64,000 bases of DNA, taken from Flammulina velutipes (Eukaryota; Basidiomycota; Agaricomycetes; Agaricales; Physalacriaceae). Numbering within the stretch: position 1 is the first letter of the stretch; each line of letters begins with the position of its first letter. The notes under the pieces were generated by a model. It had not been told where the DNA came from. It was given only the letters and a program-made list of their open reading frames with translations, and did not search any database. Positions 1 to 12,800 of the stretch are shown here, one piece after another. The stretch lies in assembly GCA_011800155.1 (NCBI GenBank), contig CM022369.1, forward strand, positions 2,976,001 through 3,040,000, read 5' to 3'. The translations under genes were made by a program, and so were the position numbers.

Positions 1-429
1 CCAGAGAACCTCGAAGTCCTCCTCATACCGGGCGGGCACGGCGGACACTCCGACGAAGCCATGGCACCAGTCATCAAATTCATCGCTGCGACGTACCCAT
101 CCTTGCGATACCTCATCACAGTCTGCACCGGTTCTTCCATCGCCGCGCGTTCCGGGATCCTCGATGGGAGGAGGGCCACATCGAACAAGGAGTCATGGAA
201 ATGGGCGACGGAGCAAGGTCCCAAGGTTAATTGGGTGCCTCGTGCTAGGTGGGTCGTCGACGGTAATATCTACACGTCGTCGGGCGTGAGCGCAGGGATC
301 GATGCGACTCTTGCGTTCATGGATGAGGTCTTTGGGAAGGAGGCGACGACGCAGGTTGCAGCTGAGATGGAATACACCAGGCATCTTGATCCGGACGAGG
401 ACCCGTTCGCTACTTTGTACGGCTTGTGA
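1..429 (+). CDS. DJ-1/PfpI family protein (glutamine amidotransferase-like), C-terminal part
   Basis: The frame is open from base 1 to the TGA at 427-429, so the gene begins left of the window. The visible part starts in the LLIPGG strand-turn typical of the class I glutamine amidotransferase-like fold. It continues to VCTGS, the nucleophile elbow in which the Cys is the expected active-site residue, then to a GRRAT segment and a WVVDGNIYTSSGVSAG segment. These are conserved in the isonitrile-hydratase/ThiJ-like branch of DJ-1/PfpI proteins. No intron is visible in this part. The substrate cannot be deduced; fungal members include chaperone/glyoxalase-like and nitrile- or isonitrile-acting proteins. 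It converges with the minus-strand gene that ends at 513. Confidence 0.85.
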   Translation, partial: PENLEVLLIPGGHGGHSDEAMAPVIKFIAATYPSLRYLITVCTGSSIAARSGILDGRRATSNKESWKWATEQGPKVNWVPRARWVVDGNIYTSSGVSAGIDATLAFMDEVFGKEATTQVAAEMEYTRHLDPDEDPFATLYGL

Positions 430-512
430 AGTCGGAGGAAGTGAATACACCCATCTAGTCATTAATACAACGCGATGTCCGAAGTGTAACACAAATGAAT
501 ACTTATCCCAAC

Positions 513-1440
513 TTACCAGCGCCTGTGATGATAATCTCTGTCTCTACCCCTCCGAGCCTCTTGGACAGCGGTTCGGTTGTACATGTCCCCGTATTCAGAC
601 GCTCCTCCGTGGACCGTGCTAGGCGTCTCGCTCCCGCGCTGCTGCTGTTTCTTCTTCTGAATCAGAGCAAGCGCTCTTTCTCGTTCGGAGGATTCACGCG
701 TCAGTCGAGCGCTGACCGCAGGGGGGAGAGAAGGGTTCGGTATTGGGGGTCTGGGCCGTCGCGGTGCAGAAGACGATGAAGAAGAGGACGTCGACGCTAG
801 TTGCTTTGTTATGGACGTCAGCGGGTCGTGTATTGATGATTTACGCTCCGTATCTCGTCGCCTAGAATTACAAGTTAGTGTTGCGAATGGAAGAGGTATG
901 GAAGCCTACCGTCTGTCCTTAGCCTTCTGGTCCAATTCAACTTGGTCAGGATCTGCCAGGGCGTACCAGGGATTGAGGTCTTTGGCTCGCGGTGCTAATG
1001 GGACTCCCTTGTCCGTCTCTACAGGATCTGTCTTTTTGTTGGACCGCGAAGCGACTGTGACAGCATTCTGGATGAGTGAGTTGCATATAAGCTGGGTAGA
1101 TGAAGGACGAACCTGTTCAAGATCCTCAAAAAAGTTGATATGGCCAGATGCCGCTACATCTGAAGTACTAGCACTAGCCAATGCTAGCTCTAGGTCGTCT
1201 TTGTTGCGTTTCTTGCCTCCCGCACGTTCACGGAGTAGGTCAATCCTAGCTTCAGAGTCCTGGTCAAGGAGTTAGACGAGAGTTGAGCCGAATTGCTGTA
1301 TCACTCACGGCAAGTAACAATCTTCCTTCTTCCTTGGCCTCGGTCATGCGTGCTTCTTCCTCATCGCGACGCACTTTCTCGATATTATCCCGACGATAGG
1401 GATGATAGGATTTGTGGTGGGCGATATTCAGTTTGCCCAT
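513..1440 (-). CDS. LENG1-like protein with CIR N-terminal domain
   Basis: The start is MGKLNIAHHKSYHPYRRDN, a classic Cir_N motif (first about 40 residues, charged helix). This exon runs into an intron near 1270-1310. The next exon carries DSEARIDLLRER, then NPWYA. A 48-nt intron (862-909) restores the frame to RRRDTERKSSIHDPLTSI. The C-terminus is a charged helix ending ARRGRDRDYHHRRW before the stop at 513-515. The order Cir_N, NPWY, DPL and basic tail matches leukocyte receptor cluster member 1 (LENG1) homologs, nuclear proteins associated with pre-mRNA splicing. The function is from family knowledge, not shown here. Shorter unspliced frames in the same place are exon fragments. Confidence 0.85.
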
Positions 1441-1634
1441 GATGGTTTCCGTGTAAGAAGCAAATCACGTGTATCTCAACGAATTTCGTGCACTTTAAGC
1501 GCCACACCATTGCAATCAACTCAGATTGCATGTTTTTCAACAGGATTAGAGAAAGGCACCACGTGTACAGCAACGAAATATGATCCAACAACATGAAAAC
1601 CCATTACAATACAGTACATACAGACGCACTAGTA

Positions 1635-4058
1635 CTACACAGTAACGTCCTTACTCTCATTATTCACACTCCTAACCTCCAATGCATCCTCCTTAGCCTT
1701 GGTTTCTCTTAACCGCTGCCGGAACTCGTCACCCCGATGATCATGATAGACATACACGAACTTCTTCGACAACTCCCCATGCTCCAGCTGTACCACCTCC
1801 TCGTAGATCTTGTAATGTAATGCTTTCGGCAGGACATACATCCACACTGCCCAGTAGCTGAAGCAGAACGTGAGGACACCGATACCAGTGACCTATTCCC
1901 AAGCCGTTTAGCACACGTAACGCTGTGTTAGAGAGAGAGAAAGAGACTGACCCATGGAACATAATAAGGGAACGAGAAAGGCTCGGCTCCTTTGGCGGGA
2001 GGTACCCAAGGCATGATTAGAACGAAAAGATTCACGGCGATGGAGAACCACAGCGCAATATCCCACGCTACGAATTCTGGGCGCTCGATACCAGCTTTGG
2101 CGCGCCGCCTGCGGATAAAGTAGACACCCACGACGAGCGCTAGGTCAAAGAGTCGATTCGGGTATGTCTGGATGGATACGATGAGATTGAACGCGTCTCC
2201 AGCAGCTGCAGATGATAGCTTCAGTATAATGAATCTAAGGACGAAAGGAAGTACGTACGAGGCCCAATGATGATAATCGACGTGAGGATGAACTTGAGCG
2301 CCATAGGCGCAGCAGGCGTCCCAAACGGCTTGGTGCTAGAGAAGAACTTGCTGAAGGGGAATATCCCCTGCCTTGCGACCTCTCGGAATACACGCGCTTG
2401 ACCAATGGCGACTGATACCAAGTTTCCGAACGCAGATAATGCAACGAAGACGGGGAGAACTCGAGTGCCTGCGTAGTCGCCAAATACGGCTGTGAAGAAT
2501 TTGCCTGCGAGGAGTTGGCCGGATAGTTTGGCTTCGGCTACGGGTATTGCGGCGACGTAGGCGACTGGAAGAGAGAATATGAGTATACGACGGAAGGTAG
2601 AAAAGGGATGGAGAGCTTACTGTTTGCGAAGAAGTAGAGGAAGAAGACCAAGCCGAGTGCGGTAGGTCCGGCGGTCTTGATGGTACGAACTGGATTGGCA
2701 ATCTCGTTCGCGACGTTGTTTGCTGTAAGATAATTCAATGACTAACGACGATTGCATGTCGTTCAACTTACCATTATTCCATCCCGCATACGAGAAGATG
2801 ATATTGATAAGAGCTCCCGCCAAAGCGTTCCCATTGTTGCTAGTGAATGGTGAGCATCGAATAGAAGCGTCTCACTGAGATAGGACGTACTTGGTTCCTG
2901 CGAAACCATCTCTGAAATGGCTTTTCGGATTCTCCACCTTGGTTCCTCCGCCAAGAACAACCCAACCCGTGACAACGATAAGAACGAGTATAAGCACCTT
3001 AAAGGCGCTTAACACGTTGGAGACGTACATGGCAACTCGGTTGTTGCCGACCACGACTAGGGAACAGAGTAGTTAGTGTTCGTCGTAAATTTGTTTGGCG
3101 AGAAATGTGCATACTGAGACAAGCGATACCATAGGCAGCGATAGCAATTCCCCTCATCACCCAAGCATCAGGTTCTTCCTGTCCGTTGGCGTATAGAATG
3201 TATTGCGCACAAACTAAAGGAACATCAGAAAGAGAAGCATCGCGCCACTTGCGGTATTGACGAACCGATAGCGTTGGAACTGGCACGAGGTTAACGGTGT
3301 TCAGGATAACGATAAAGAAACAAGTATGGCTCACCTAGCGAACCCTAGGATAATAGTGATAACCGCGAAAGAAACGGGGAAACTAGAAGATCACGTTGAG
3401 TGATAAATGGCGCGTTTGGGGACGAGCTCCGAGAGGACGCACAGGAATTTGGGGCGATTGTAGGCTTGTTCAAGGTATGCTACGTCCGCTCCTGCGCGAT
3501 TGGGGAACATGGCCAATAACTCGGTGTAGTATGATAGACCGGCTGTGGAGATTGATGAGGAGTAAGAAGCTGCAAAGGCCTGGGTAACATACCGACGCCA
3601 AGGAAGAATCCTATAACCCAGACTGTGAACGAACATATTGGTAAAGACATAGAGTCAACGCAGACGAAGCGCGACGTACATATCATCGCGAGGCCAAAGC
3701 TTCCCGTTTGTCTGAGGATTGTTCCAGGTGTAGCTAGTCCAACACTATTAAGTAGGGTACCCAGCGACAGAGATATACAGAAATACTCACAAAAGATACC
3801 CGTCCCGATCATTTGAGAGAAATCTGCAAGCACGTATGTCAGACAAGCCAGGACACGGAGCGAGTAACGACAAGACGTACTAAGAAACACTGCAGTCCAC
3901 CATCCCACGTCGACTCCGATGGGACTAACATCCTCAATGGGTGCACCTCCCACATTCTTGTGCTCTTCATCAAGGGAGAGACCATCGGCGGCAAGAACAA
4001 CGTCGCCAATGTCGCTAGATTTGTCCTTTTCGTCCTCGTAGGTGATAGACGGAGGCAT
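1635..4058 (-). CDS. Amino acid permease, APC superfamily, high-affinity methionine permease (Mup1)-like
   Basis: The start MPPSITYEDEKDK leads to an acidic cytosolic N-terminus and then the first membrane segment with GTGIF, the APC-family unwound helix-1 signature. Further exons encode hydrophobic segments with SYYTELLAMFPNRAGADVAYLEQAY, diagnostic of the L-type/Mup1 branch of fungal permeases, then YAGWNN and ANEIANPVRTIK. The last exon ends in a hydrophilic tail at 1635. At least ten short introns interrupt the gene, so exon edges are approximate. It should import methionine or related amino acids across the plasma membrane. An upstream in-frame ATG at 4124 exists, but the MPP start fits the family better. 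Confidence 0.88.
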
Positions 4059-4625
4059 GGTGAAGAAAGAAAAAAGGCACAAAGAAGCATAGCGGAGGAG
4101 CAGCAGCCTATAAGCGATTCCCAAAGCGTAATCCAGGCAACAGATAGTGCAATTCCATGATATGCGATGCCGATCGCGTCAAACTTCTCCGCCACACGCA
4201 ATTGATGGGAGGCGTGCGGACGCGATAAAGCCTAGGGTGCTTCGAGATAACTGCTAGATGTTTGCAAGTCCGACAAGTCGTGGGTTTTGTAGTGTAAGTC
4301 GTGATACAACATTGAATGGTGAATATTCAATTAAGCAGCGCTCGATGGGTGAATGGAGATAAATCACATGACGATGACGCATAACTTGCAGTCGACTTCC
4401 ATCCTACATGAGCAAATTCAATTCAAATAAACAGTGGAATGATATCGTGGAAGGAGCTCACTGTTGCACGCAGTTTTATCCAAGACTTTGAACGCGTCAA
4501 AGTCTCAAAGATGCGAAATCACTAAAATAAAAACGTCAGCCATCTTGCTGAACACAGCCGAACGTGTACAGTGCCACATACCGCGAGGAAGATGGTAAAA
4601 AAAGGCTTCAGTGGCGCGTCTAATC

Positions 4626-4977
4626 CTAGGCACTCGAGCCAGAGCTTTCCTTGTCAGGAGTGGAGACATGATAAACAACTCGGTGATCTACCAACCAGCC
4701 TTGAAAAAAGCGACGATCAGTCAATGGTGTGACAAACACGAAGAATTACACAGGCACTGAGGCCAAACTGATGCAGAACCTGTACATACCCATCGTCCAG
4801 GCACCTCTTGATGCACGGGTTAACTCGTAGACCTATGTAGGCGTCAGGTGAGTAAAAGGTATCACAACAACGGATTCCCACCGAGGAACAACTGACCAAG
4901 TAAGTAATAAATCTTCAGAAGAGGCATTCTGGTGCGGCGGTGCCACTCGACGTCCGAGTCGTATCCGAAAAGTCCCT
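4626..4977 (-). CDS. Possible small multi-exon gene, unidentified
   Basis: Three minus-strand blocks read like coding sequence. The first, about 4902-4977, encodes GLFGYDSDVEWHRRTRMPLL. The second, about 4790-4832, encodes VYELTRASRGAWTM. The third, about 4626-4700, encodes GWLVDHRVVYHVSTPD and ends in a stop at 4626-4628. The last two join cleanly in phase 1 across a GTATGT...CAAG intron. The phase of the first junction is not satisfied by the GTCAGT site I see, and no convincing start was found. I do not recognise the family. It may be a real small protein with an upstream exon near 5250, or a decayed gene. Confidence 0.25.
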
Positions 4978-5798
4978 CTCAGGGATCTCCGAGTGCTGGA
5001 AGCGTTTGTCGTTCGACCTCCAAGGCTCGAAGAGCTCGTCAGAAATTCCTAGGGGAGCCCGACGCGGGTTGCCAACGTTTCAACGCGCCAACATAGTTGA
5101 CCTTGCAATTCGTCAGTTCCGCCCTTGGTTAAGCGACGGTCAGGTTCAAAGCCACGATGGTTCCACGCCACTGGATGGCGGAAAGGCCGTCCGCCAGGGA
5201 TTCGAGCGAGCGGGCCTGTGGACGAGCCTTTGGCGATCGCCCGATGTGATGTTGTATACTCAATTGACCATCAGTGTCCTTTGGACTAGCACCAAGATAG
5301 AGGCGCTATGATGTGAGAGCGTTTATAAATTTGAAAGCGGGATGTCCGACAGTCCGAGAGTCGGAGCAAGGAGGGTGACGGCGATGTGTATAGAAGTGGC
5401 GGATGCAAGTCCCTTCTGATTATTCTCCATGAGAATTGAGGGTAGAGCCAGTGAAGATTCTCAAGTGTAACGACCAGAGAGAAAACAAGCAATGTGGATA
5501 ACAGACGTCGTAAGTAGGACAATTCAATAGTGCGATGATGGTGGCGGGTGGTGAGTTCCCGAAAAGGAAGTTGATTGAACTTGGCTGTTGATTCCACTGC
5601 TACTCAGTGTCCAGACGCCTTTCGTGAGCTCTGGCTGATGCACTATTCGATATTTCCCAGCATATAATACTCCCCGCCGCCGTCTTTCCTTCCAGCAGAC
5701 GTCCATTCGTCGACATCGTTCCTTGTCGTTACACCACCATTGCGCATCTAGACGGGCACCTACACGCTGAAGGATAGATTGAAACGGATGCAGATACC
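4978..5798. other. Stretch without a supported gene
   Basis: Open frames exist on both strands (for example a plus-strand frame 4940-5311 and short minus-strand frames), but none shows a recognisable domain or consistent splice signals. The right end presumably holds the promoter of the VPS38/UVRAG-like gene that starts at 5799; no clear TATA box was identified there. Confidence 0.4.
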
Positions 5799-8700
5799 AT
5801 GTCGGAATCAGGAAACAATGAACTCACGCTGGACTCGTCGTTCGACCATGCGCAGGTGCGCGACCCAGCCCTTCCGTCCGTTTCCTGCGCTGACATTGTT
5901 ATCTGCAGCCCGTCTACATGCCCAGACGCATACGCCACATCTCATCCGTCCAAGTCCGCAACTTGACTCCATTTCCTGTCCGAGATGCATTAGCCTCTGC
6001 GCTCTCCCAACCAGCAGAACAGTCGCAGTTCAACAGCCACGGACATCTCACGGACGATTTGGATATTTCAATGACTATGAAACGAAGCCGACGCATCTCT
6101 GTGAATTCTGTATCCACCATGCGCAGTATCAAGTCCGACGAGGGCGATGCAATCGGCACGGGAACAGGAGATCCAGCGTCAACGGCGCGAGGCCGAACAC
6201 GAGCATTGTCCCGAGCCAGCACTTCACATTCTGTCTCTAGCCGCGCTGGAAATGCTCCTACAGTTAGAGGTCCTCGTAATCGAACGACCTCTAATGCTTC
6301 ATCCACCAGGCTAGCCTCATCCGCACTCGCATTACCTGCATTCTACCAGGACCATTCACAGACCGGACTGGAGAAAGTGATAAAGACGCGTCTCGTCGAA
6401 ACATTCCTGTCAATTACGGTCCATTCTGCAGAACCTCCCGCGTTCTCCGACGATTCCGGCCCTTCCTCTCCTCTGTCTGGCAAATTCTCCCCACGCAGTC
6501 CTTCTACGCCTTCTCCGACTACCAGAAAGCCCGCGGCCTCGAAAGAGAAGAAGCTTAATGGGGCAGATACTACTATCAAAGGTCACAGAGCTACCGCCAG
6601 TAATGTGGATAGAATACGTTTACAGGAACCTCCATCTCCTCGACCAGGCTTTTCCAAAAATTCCTCACTCGCCCACTCCAAGTCTGCCTCTGTGTCTACC
6701 CCGCGAACGCAGACCAAGTGGCCAAAAACCTTTCCTAACGCGTGCGCCGTACCCCCCACCCCTCAAAGCATTTCATCAGTGCCCGACTTTCTATCCTCCA
6801 TTCACCCGCCGTCCACTAACCCTTCCTTCCCAATCGACTGTTCAACCGACTTTGCGTCCGGAACTGACCTTACCGCGGACGACCTGACGATCGCAGTATG
6901 GGCCAAAGATACACCGTCCTCTTCGCCGATTGGCAAGGGAAAAGAACGTTCCCCTCCACGAGATGTTCAATCTTGGAAACTCCTTGACGAGTGGAAATTC
7001 AACCTGTCCGACTTGGTCCCCATGTCAGAAGAGGTCCGTTGGTTCAGTCAAACAGACGTCTGCCTCTTGACAAATCTTCAGCTTCATACTCAACTATCTC
7101 ACCTCCCGTCCAACACCATTGTTCTGCGTCTGGATCCACCTGGTCATTTATTCTATCTTCCACCCCCTCGAATATTGCGAAGTCGATCTCCGTCTCCCTC
7201 TGGTTATGCGTCGGATCCCGAAGCACATCACAACGGACATGTTCAAGATATTTTCACTAATTCCGACAGCGCTGAAATATTATCGACAAGTCGCCGTCGG
7301 CACCGTTGGAGTGGACGACACAAATCTCACTCACCCGAGGGATGCGCGCAAACCGCCAACTGGCAGGATCTATTCAAGTCAGGCCCTTTGCTGGGGTTAA
7401 GAATGACGAACTTATTTGTTGTTATTCTAGTTTGGTTACATTGCAGAGTTGCATACAAGACACTCAAGCCTCGCTTGACGGAGTGATTCGCCGAATAGAC
7501 CAGTCTATTCTAGACGATACCAGCACACAACTAGTACGTCCATTTCAAATGTGGCGCCTTCTGCCACGGCTCCCTCTTCCCTTACTCACGGGTTGAATTG
7601 ATGTCTAACAGACTTGCCAAGTGAACGAAAGGCAAACTCGCACCGACGATCTTCGTTTTGATTTGCAGAAGGTTCGGACTCTTTGTTCAGAACGTAAGAC
7701 TTCTTTGGCTTCTTTATAGGAATAAACCTTGATGCAACAAACTCCACAGGGGAAGCTGACATTGCAACACGAAGAGCGCAACTGAAACAACGCAGGGAAA
7801 CACTTCGTTTGGCCAGAGGTCACCTCAGGGAAAGCGCGTCGCAGCTGTCGGCTCTGGAGCAATCAGAAGTTGAGGAACGGTAAGAGTTATCCCTCGTCAT
7901 TGTGGCCGATATTGAAATAACTTGTTTTGTCAATGTAGTGCACGTCTGGGCTCGCTAACGAGTCGAATCGCGGCGACTCGTACCACTGTGTTGTCCACCT
8001 TGGCGACAATATACCCGATCGAACTTCGTTCACCACCTGATCTACTATACACCATAGTAGATGTGCCTCTGCCCATACCTTTGGCGTCGACAGACCCTGC
8101 GCCTCCTCTTGCTTTGCCGGCGCACAAGGACATAAACGAGGATACTGTGGCCACCGCGCTGGGGTATGCAGCACACCTGGTGCAGTTCATTGCAGCGTAC
8201 CTCGGGAGGAGTTTGGTATATCCCATAACGTACGTTGGTAGCCGGAGCCTAATACGCGATGGTATTTCTGCCATGGTCGGACCGAGAATGTGCGCCCAAT
8301 TCTTGCTTCTGTGTCTCACAAGGCTAAAGTTGATGGCGTTATTCAGGTTCCCTCTCTTCTCGAAAGGCGTGGACACATATAGGTTCGAGTATGGCGTGTT
8401 TCTGTTGAACAAGGACATCGAGCTTGTAAGTTTACCCTGCATCCTTCATTTCGCCAATTTGGTACTCAACGCCCGGTGTTCTAGCTCATGGCTGAACAGG
8501 ATCTTCGTGCGTTGGACATGCGACATACACTTCCGAATCTAAAGAACCTGTTGCTTACTATAACGAATGGGGAGAGTGTACCTGCGACACGGTATGTTTA
8601 TATGAAGATCGGGTTTTTTACGATGGTCGGTCTGACATGTTATTGCTAGCCCCTCGCGCTCGTTTATTGCGCTCACGTCGGCGGGCGGGCTGGAGTCGCC

Positions 8701-9091
8701 GAGGCCATCGACGCCTGTGGAAACAGGTGAGACTGACAGTCCCACGACGCCCAAGCCCAGCGACGCCGACGCACAGTTTGAGTTTGAGGCGAGCGGCAGT
8801 GGGACTGGGACTAGTGGGTCTAGGACGCCGACTGTAGAGACGATCAAGAAGAGCCGGAATGGGTTCATGAATGTCAGCCTGAACCCGTTGGCGGGGCTGG
8901 GCTTTCTGAGCCTGCGACGGTATCCTGTTGCTTCTGTGGGCGGGAAGGCGGATGATGGGGATGGTGTGGACGAGGACGACCGGCGGACGATCAGAGGGGA
9001 CGATGGGGACGGTGAGGCGTTGCTTGAGGAGCGGGAAAAGGCGCCTGGGGTAGGTGCGCGGGCCCCGACGGTACGCAGTGCTGCGGGATAG
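5799..9091 (+). CDS. UVRAG/Vps38-like subunit of the class III PI3-kinase complex
   Basis: Exon 1 (MSESGNNELTLDSSFDHAQ) is joined across a short GTGCGC...TGCAG intron to PVYMPRRIRHISSVQVRN, the conserved opening of fungal UVRAG/VPS38 proteins. Next come a long Ser/Thr/Pro-rich region and a C2-like stretch (LVETFLSITVH..., WKLLDEWKFNLSDLVP). A coiled coil follows, about 7620-7900, with RRAQLKQRRETLRLARGHL. A BARA-like C-terminal domain contains ALGYAAHLVQFIAAYLGRSL and YRFEYGVFLLNKDIE. The tail is acidic and low-complexity. In yeast and animals Vps38/UVRAG joins Vps34, Vps15 and Vps30/Beclin in complex II for endosomal sorting. The start at 5799 is preferred over the ATG at 5788 and the internal ATG at 5918 because only 5799 splices in frame. 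Confidence 0.85.
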
Positions 9092-9873
9092 AGGTGCTTT
9101 ATTACAATGGATTTAATTATGGGCAACTTGAAGGACGATTGACATTTGGTGGTTGAAAGACTTTCAGGTGATCTCTTGAAATTGGATCTCGCTTAGCAGG
9201 TACAATCATAGGGATATCATTTGGCAACGGGGGTTCAAAAGGGAGCGTATTTGAGGTGTATGTATGTCTGTCAAGTGGAGGGGGCCGGAGGACAAAGGAG
9301 AAGGATAATAGGACGATGGGTAAACTCGTGGGTTTGTACACGGGGATCACACAGGTTAGTGGGTGACTGAGGGTGGTCAGGGATCGTGGTGAAAGTGTGA
9401 AGAGTAAAAATGTAGAATAAATTAGGAATAACGATGAATTTCTGGATTTGTAGGGACGACGGACTCGGAAGAGGACGGAGTTTTATTTTGCAAGGCCTTT
9501 GCCGGCTATTAGAGTTCAGGGTCCCTTCAAGGCGTACCGTCTGCAGCGACCATACTTATTACTCGACTCTCTGTCTCTCTCTTCCTCCTTGCATTCTGGA
9601 GGATTAAAAAGGGTGCGCCTCTTGCTTTGCTACCACCACCATCTCTGCTATTTGCTCATCGTCGTTCTCCTCGTTGTCCAGCAAACTCGCCGACTTGTAA
9701 CAACATCATTTAGAGGCTCGAAACAAGGCTTCAAGGTAGCGTCCAATGCCACCATTACCCAGCGCATATACTCACCGCCCTCGTCCTCCCAGCATCGACT
9801 TTGTGCAATTACTCTTCATTTATTTACTCGCTTTGTTTTCTGTCCTTCGTCTCGCTCGCGGTCTCTCCTCAAA
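9092..9873. other. Intergenic region and 5' leader of the Pumilio gene
   Basis: No conserved coding sequence. The right half (about 9530-9870) is pyrimidine-rich with many CT tracts, typical of strong fungal promoters and 5' leaders. A frame open from 9499 into the Pumilio gene exists, but its first 125 codons look like translated leader rather than protein. Confidence 0.5.
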
Positions 9874-12800
9874 ATGAATACTGCTATGGAAAATACTGTA
9901 TCCACCGATAATATCTCTCCCACCGACGACAGGAAGCACAGTCCGCCCGCCTTTCTCGATCTCGCTGACTCGGTATGTCCTTCCCCTCTTCCCCTCTTTC
10001 TCCATTTCCTTTGCGCGCCATTCCAGTCTCCATTCATTCATTCATTCACCATACTGACGCCCTTTCTTTCCTTGCAGCGTGTCGAGCTCAAGAGGATCGA
10101 ACACGAAAGGCAACGTGCCCTCCAGCGTAAAATATTCGAGGATCAGATGCGCATGCTCGAGCACCAACAGGCCCAGGAGCTCCTCACCATTCCCTACGAC
10201 CCCAATGCGCTTGGCAACGGCGGCATTCAGCACCTCGCAGCGTCCGCGCCCACCACCCCTCCCCGTGTCAACACCACCCTCAACGGGGACATGCTCAATG
10301 GCCTCCGCTCAGGTCGTGCCCACGCCGTCGACGCCGACTCTCTCTCCAAGGCCGTTGGTGCTGCCGACAAGCGCAAGTCAGTAACCTACGCGCCGTCCGT
10401 CAACTTGTCCCCCGATCCTATGGGTGCCATCTCCCGGTCGGCCGGTGCCAAGAGCATGCCTGCCAGCCGTCGGACTTCTGCTAGCAGCCACGACGAGGAG
10501 ATTGCGAGTCACTTGCAGAACCTTGCGCTTGTTGGGGATCGTTCCAATAGGGCTTCGCCCGTCCCGCACCCAGTGTCTGCGTCCATCCTGAACCGCGGGT
10601 CGCGCTACGGAGACGAGGAGCCTCGTTACAATGGTGCCTTCAATGCCGGAATGATGCTCGACGAGCAGCTCGACCAGGAGATGCACAGTATGTAATTTGA
10701 TTTTACGTCCCCGACCACCATGGCTAATATTATTCAGACGCCATGAGGAATCTGCCTACTTCAGACGATGACAAGTTCCACAATGGTTACGCAAAGGTAT
10801 GTACTGATCGGCATTCCATTAGCGGATATCTTTTCAACTGTATCTCGTAGGTTTCCACGTCTTCTGCTGCACTGGACCTGGCCCACATATCGCAGACCTC
10901 TCCAAGGACCTCCTTTGCGGCTCGTAGCGTTGAGTCTAGGGAGAAACACTCAGAGTGGCCTCAGTATTCGACCTCGCGAGGACCCGATACGTTGGCCGGG
11001 AAAACTGATCGTCGCACCGTGACAAACCCCAACCTGTCCCTATCTGGCGCATCGGTCGTTGATCTCAATGGGAAACTTGCCGGCACGGTCTCTGCATCGT
11101 CGACCCCACTTGTCCCGCAGCATGCCCAGGGGCTCCTCGCGCGACCCCCCTCGTCAAGACGAGCCTCGCCGCCGAGTTTATTGGACACGCTGAATGGCAC
11201 GACGCGTTCCGTACCTGCCACTCCTATTGGGCTTTCCAACAACCCTTTACTGAAGACGCCTGGTACTCCCTTGTCGGAGGCACCGAACATGAATGGCCGC
11301 CTCAGCCAACTCGGTAACAACATCAGCCCTAGCGACCTAGAAGCTTCGCTGTCGCGCATTCAGTACGATGGCTCGGGTTTGCCATTCACCCCATCCCAAG
11401 GAGGTCTGGATGATTCGATGCAGGTGCGTCATTCCACTTTTTATTTCTTGTTACCCTAACTAATTATTGGGACGGTAGCAGTACGGTGATTATTTGAATG
11501 GTAGCCTGGATGGTGATCACTACGATTCTTATGGGAATGCTGGAGGTAACGGAGCGACGAGCGCTTTGTACCACGGTGGCCGGTACGGGTTGAACGTACC
11601 TGGTCGGTCTCCCAATGGAGTGTCGGATGGCAAAATGAACGGACTGCATGGCCCTAAGCATAAACGAGGGGACATGGACCGCGAGTGTAAATTTCCTACC
11701 CTTTCCTCATGTTGGACTCGTTTTGATATTCTTCAACAGTTAACCGCTTTGCTGGGACACGTTTGGAGGATCTCCAGGGCGAGATACCCTCTCTTTGCAA
11801 GGACCAGCATGGATGTCGCTATTTGCAGAAGAAGCTCGAGGAAGGTGTTCCCGAACACCGTGACATGATATTCCGCGAAACGTTCGGTCATTTTGCGGAC
11901 CTCATGACGGGTGAGTTTGCATGTTAGAACCATTGAGTGCGGGGATCTTACGCGACGCTGCAGATCCATTCGGAAACTATCTTTGCCAGAAGCTCTTGGA
12001 GTACTCCACGGATGAGCAGCGAAGCATTATTTGTGAATCTGTTGCTCAGGACCTCGTCAACATCTCTTTGAATATGCATGGCACGCGTGCAGTTCAAAAG
12101 ATGATTGACTTTTTGTCGACGCGGCGCCAGGCAAGTTGATTCCAATTCCCGCTATCATCCCTCGCTTACATGGAGGTGTAGGCTGATGGTCGCTATAATG
12201 CGCAGATCCATTCTATCATTGTTGCTTTGAGCATGCATGTTGTGGTGCTCATCAAGGATTTGAATGGAAACCACGTTATTCAGAAATGCCTGAACAAGTT
12301 GGCACCAGAGGATAACCAGGTCAGTCACGATCAAACTCCATCTATTGCATTTTGAGTGCTCATGGTGTCGACAGTTCATCTACAACGCTGTCGCAGTCAA
12401 CTGCGTCGAGGTCGCTACTCACCGACACGGTTGCTGTGTTCTCCAGCGTTGCATCGACCATGCGTCAGATCACCAACGTATTCAGCTGGTCAACGAGATT
12501 ACCTACAATGCTCTTACCCTTGTGCAGGACCCTTATGGTAACTATGTGCGTGTATATTCATTCTCCTTTCAGCTCAGCGGGTTCTGATTATTTTACTTCC
12601 GACAGGTCGTCCAGTACATTCTTGACCTGAACGATAGCCGGTTCAGTGATGCTGTTATACGTCAGTTCACTGGTAACGTGTGCGCCTTGTCAGTCCAGAA
12701 GTTTAGCTCCAATGTCATTGAGAAGGTGAGGCTATCTTTCCCCTGCGACTTGGCGATGATGTCTAATATGTTTTGCCTGTTAGTGCGTACGCGTAGCGGA

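Noticed and set aside
9499..9873. N-terminal extension of the Pumilio protein from an ATG at 9499
   Set aside because: The added residues read like translated CT-rich leader; the ATG at 9874 gives the conserved-looking start.
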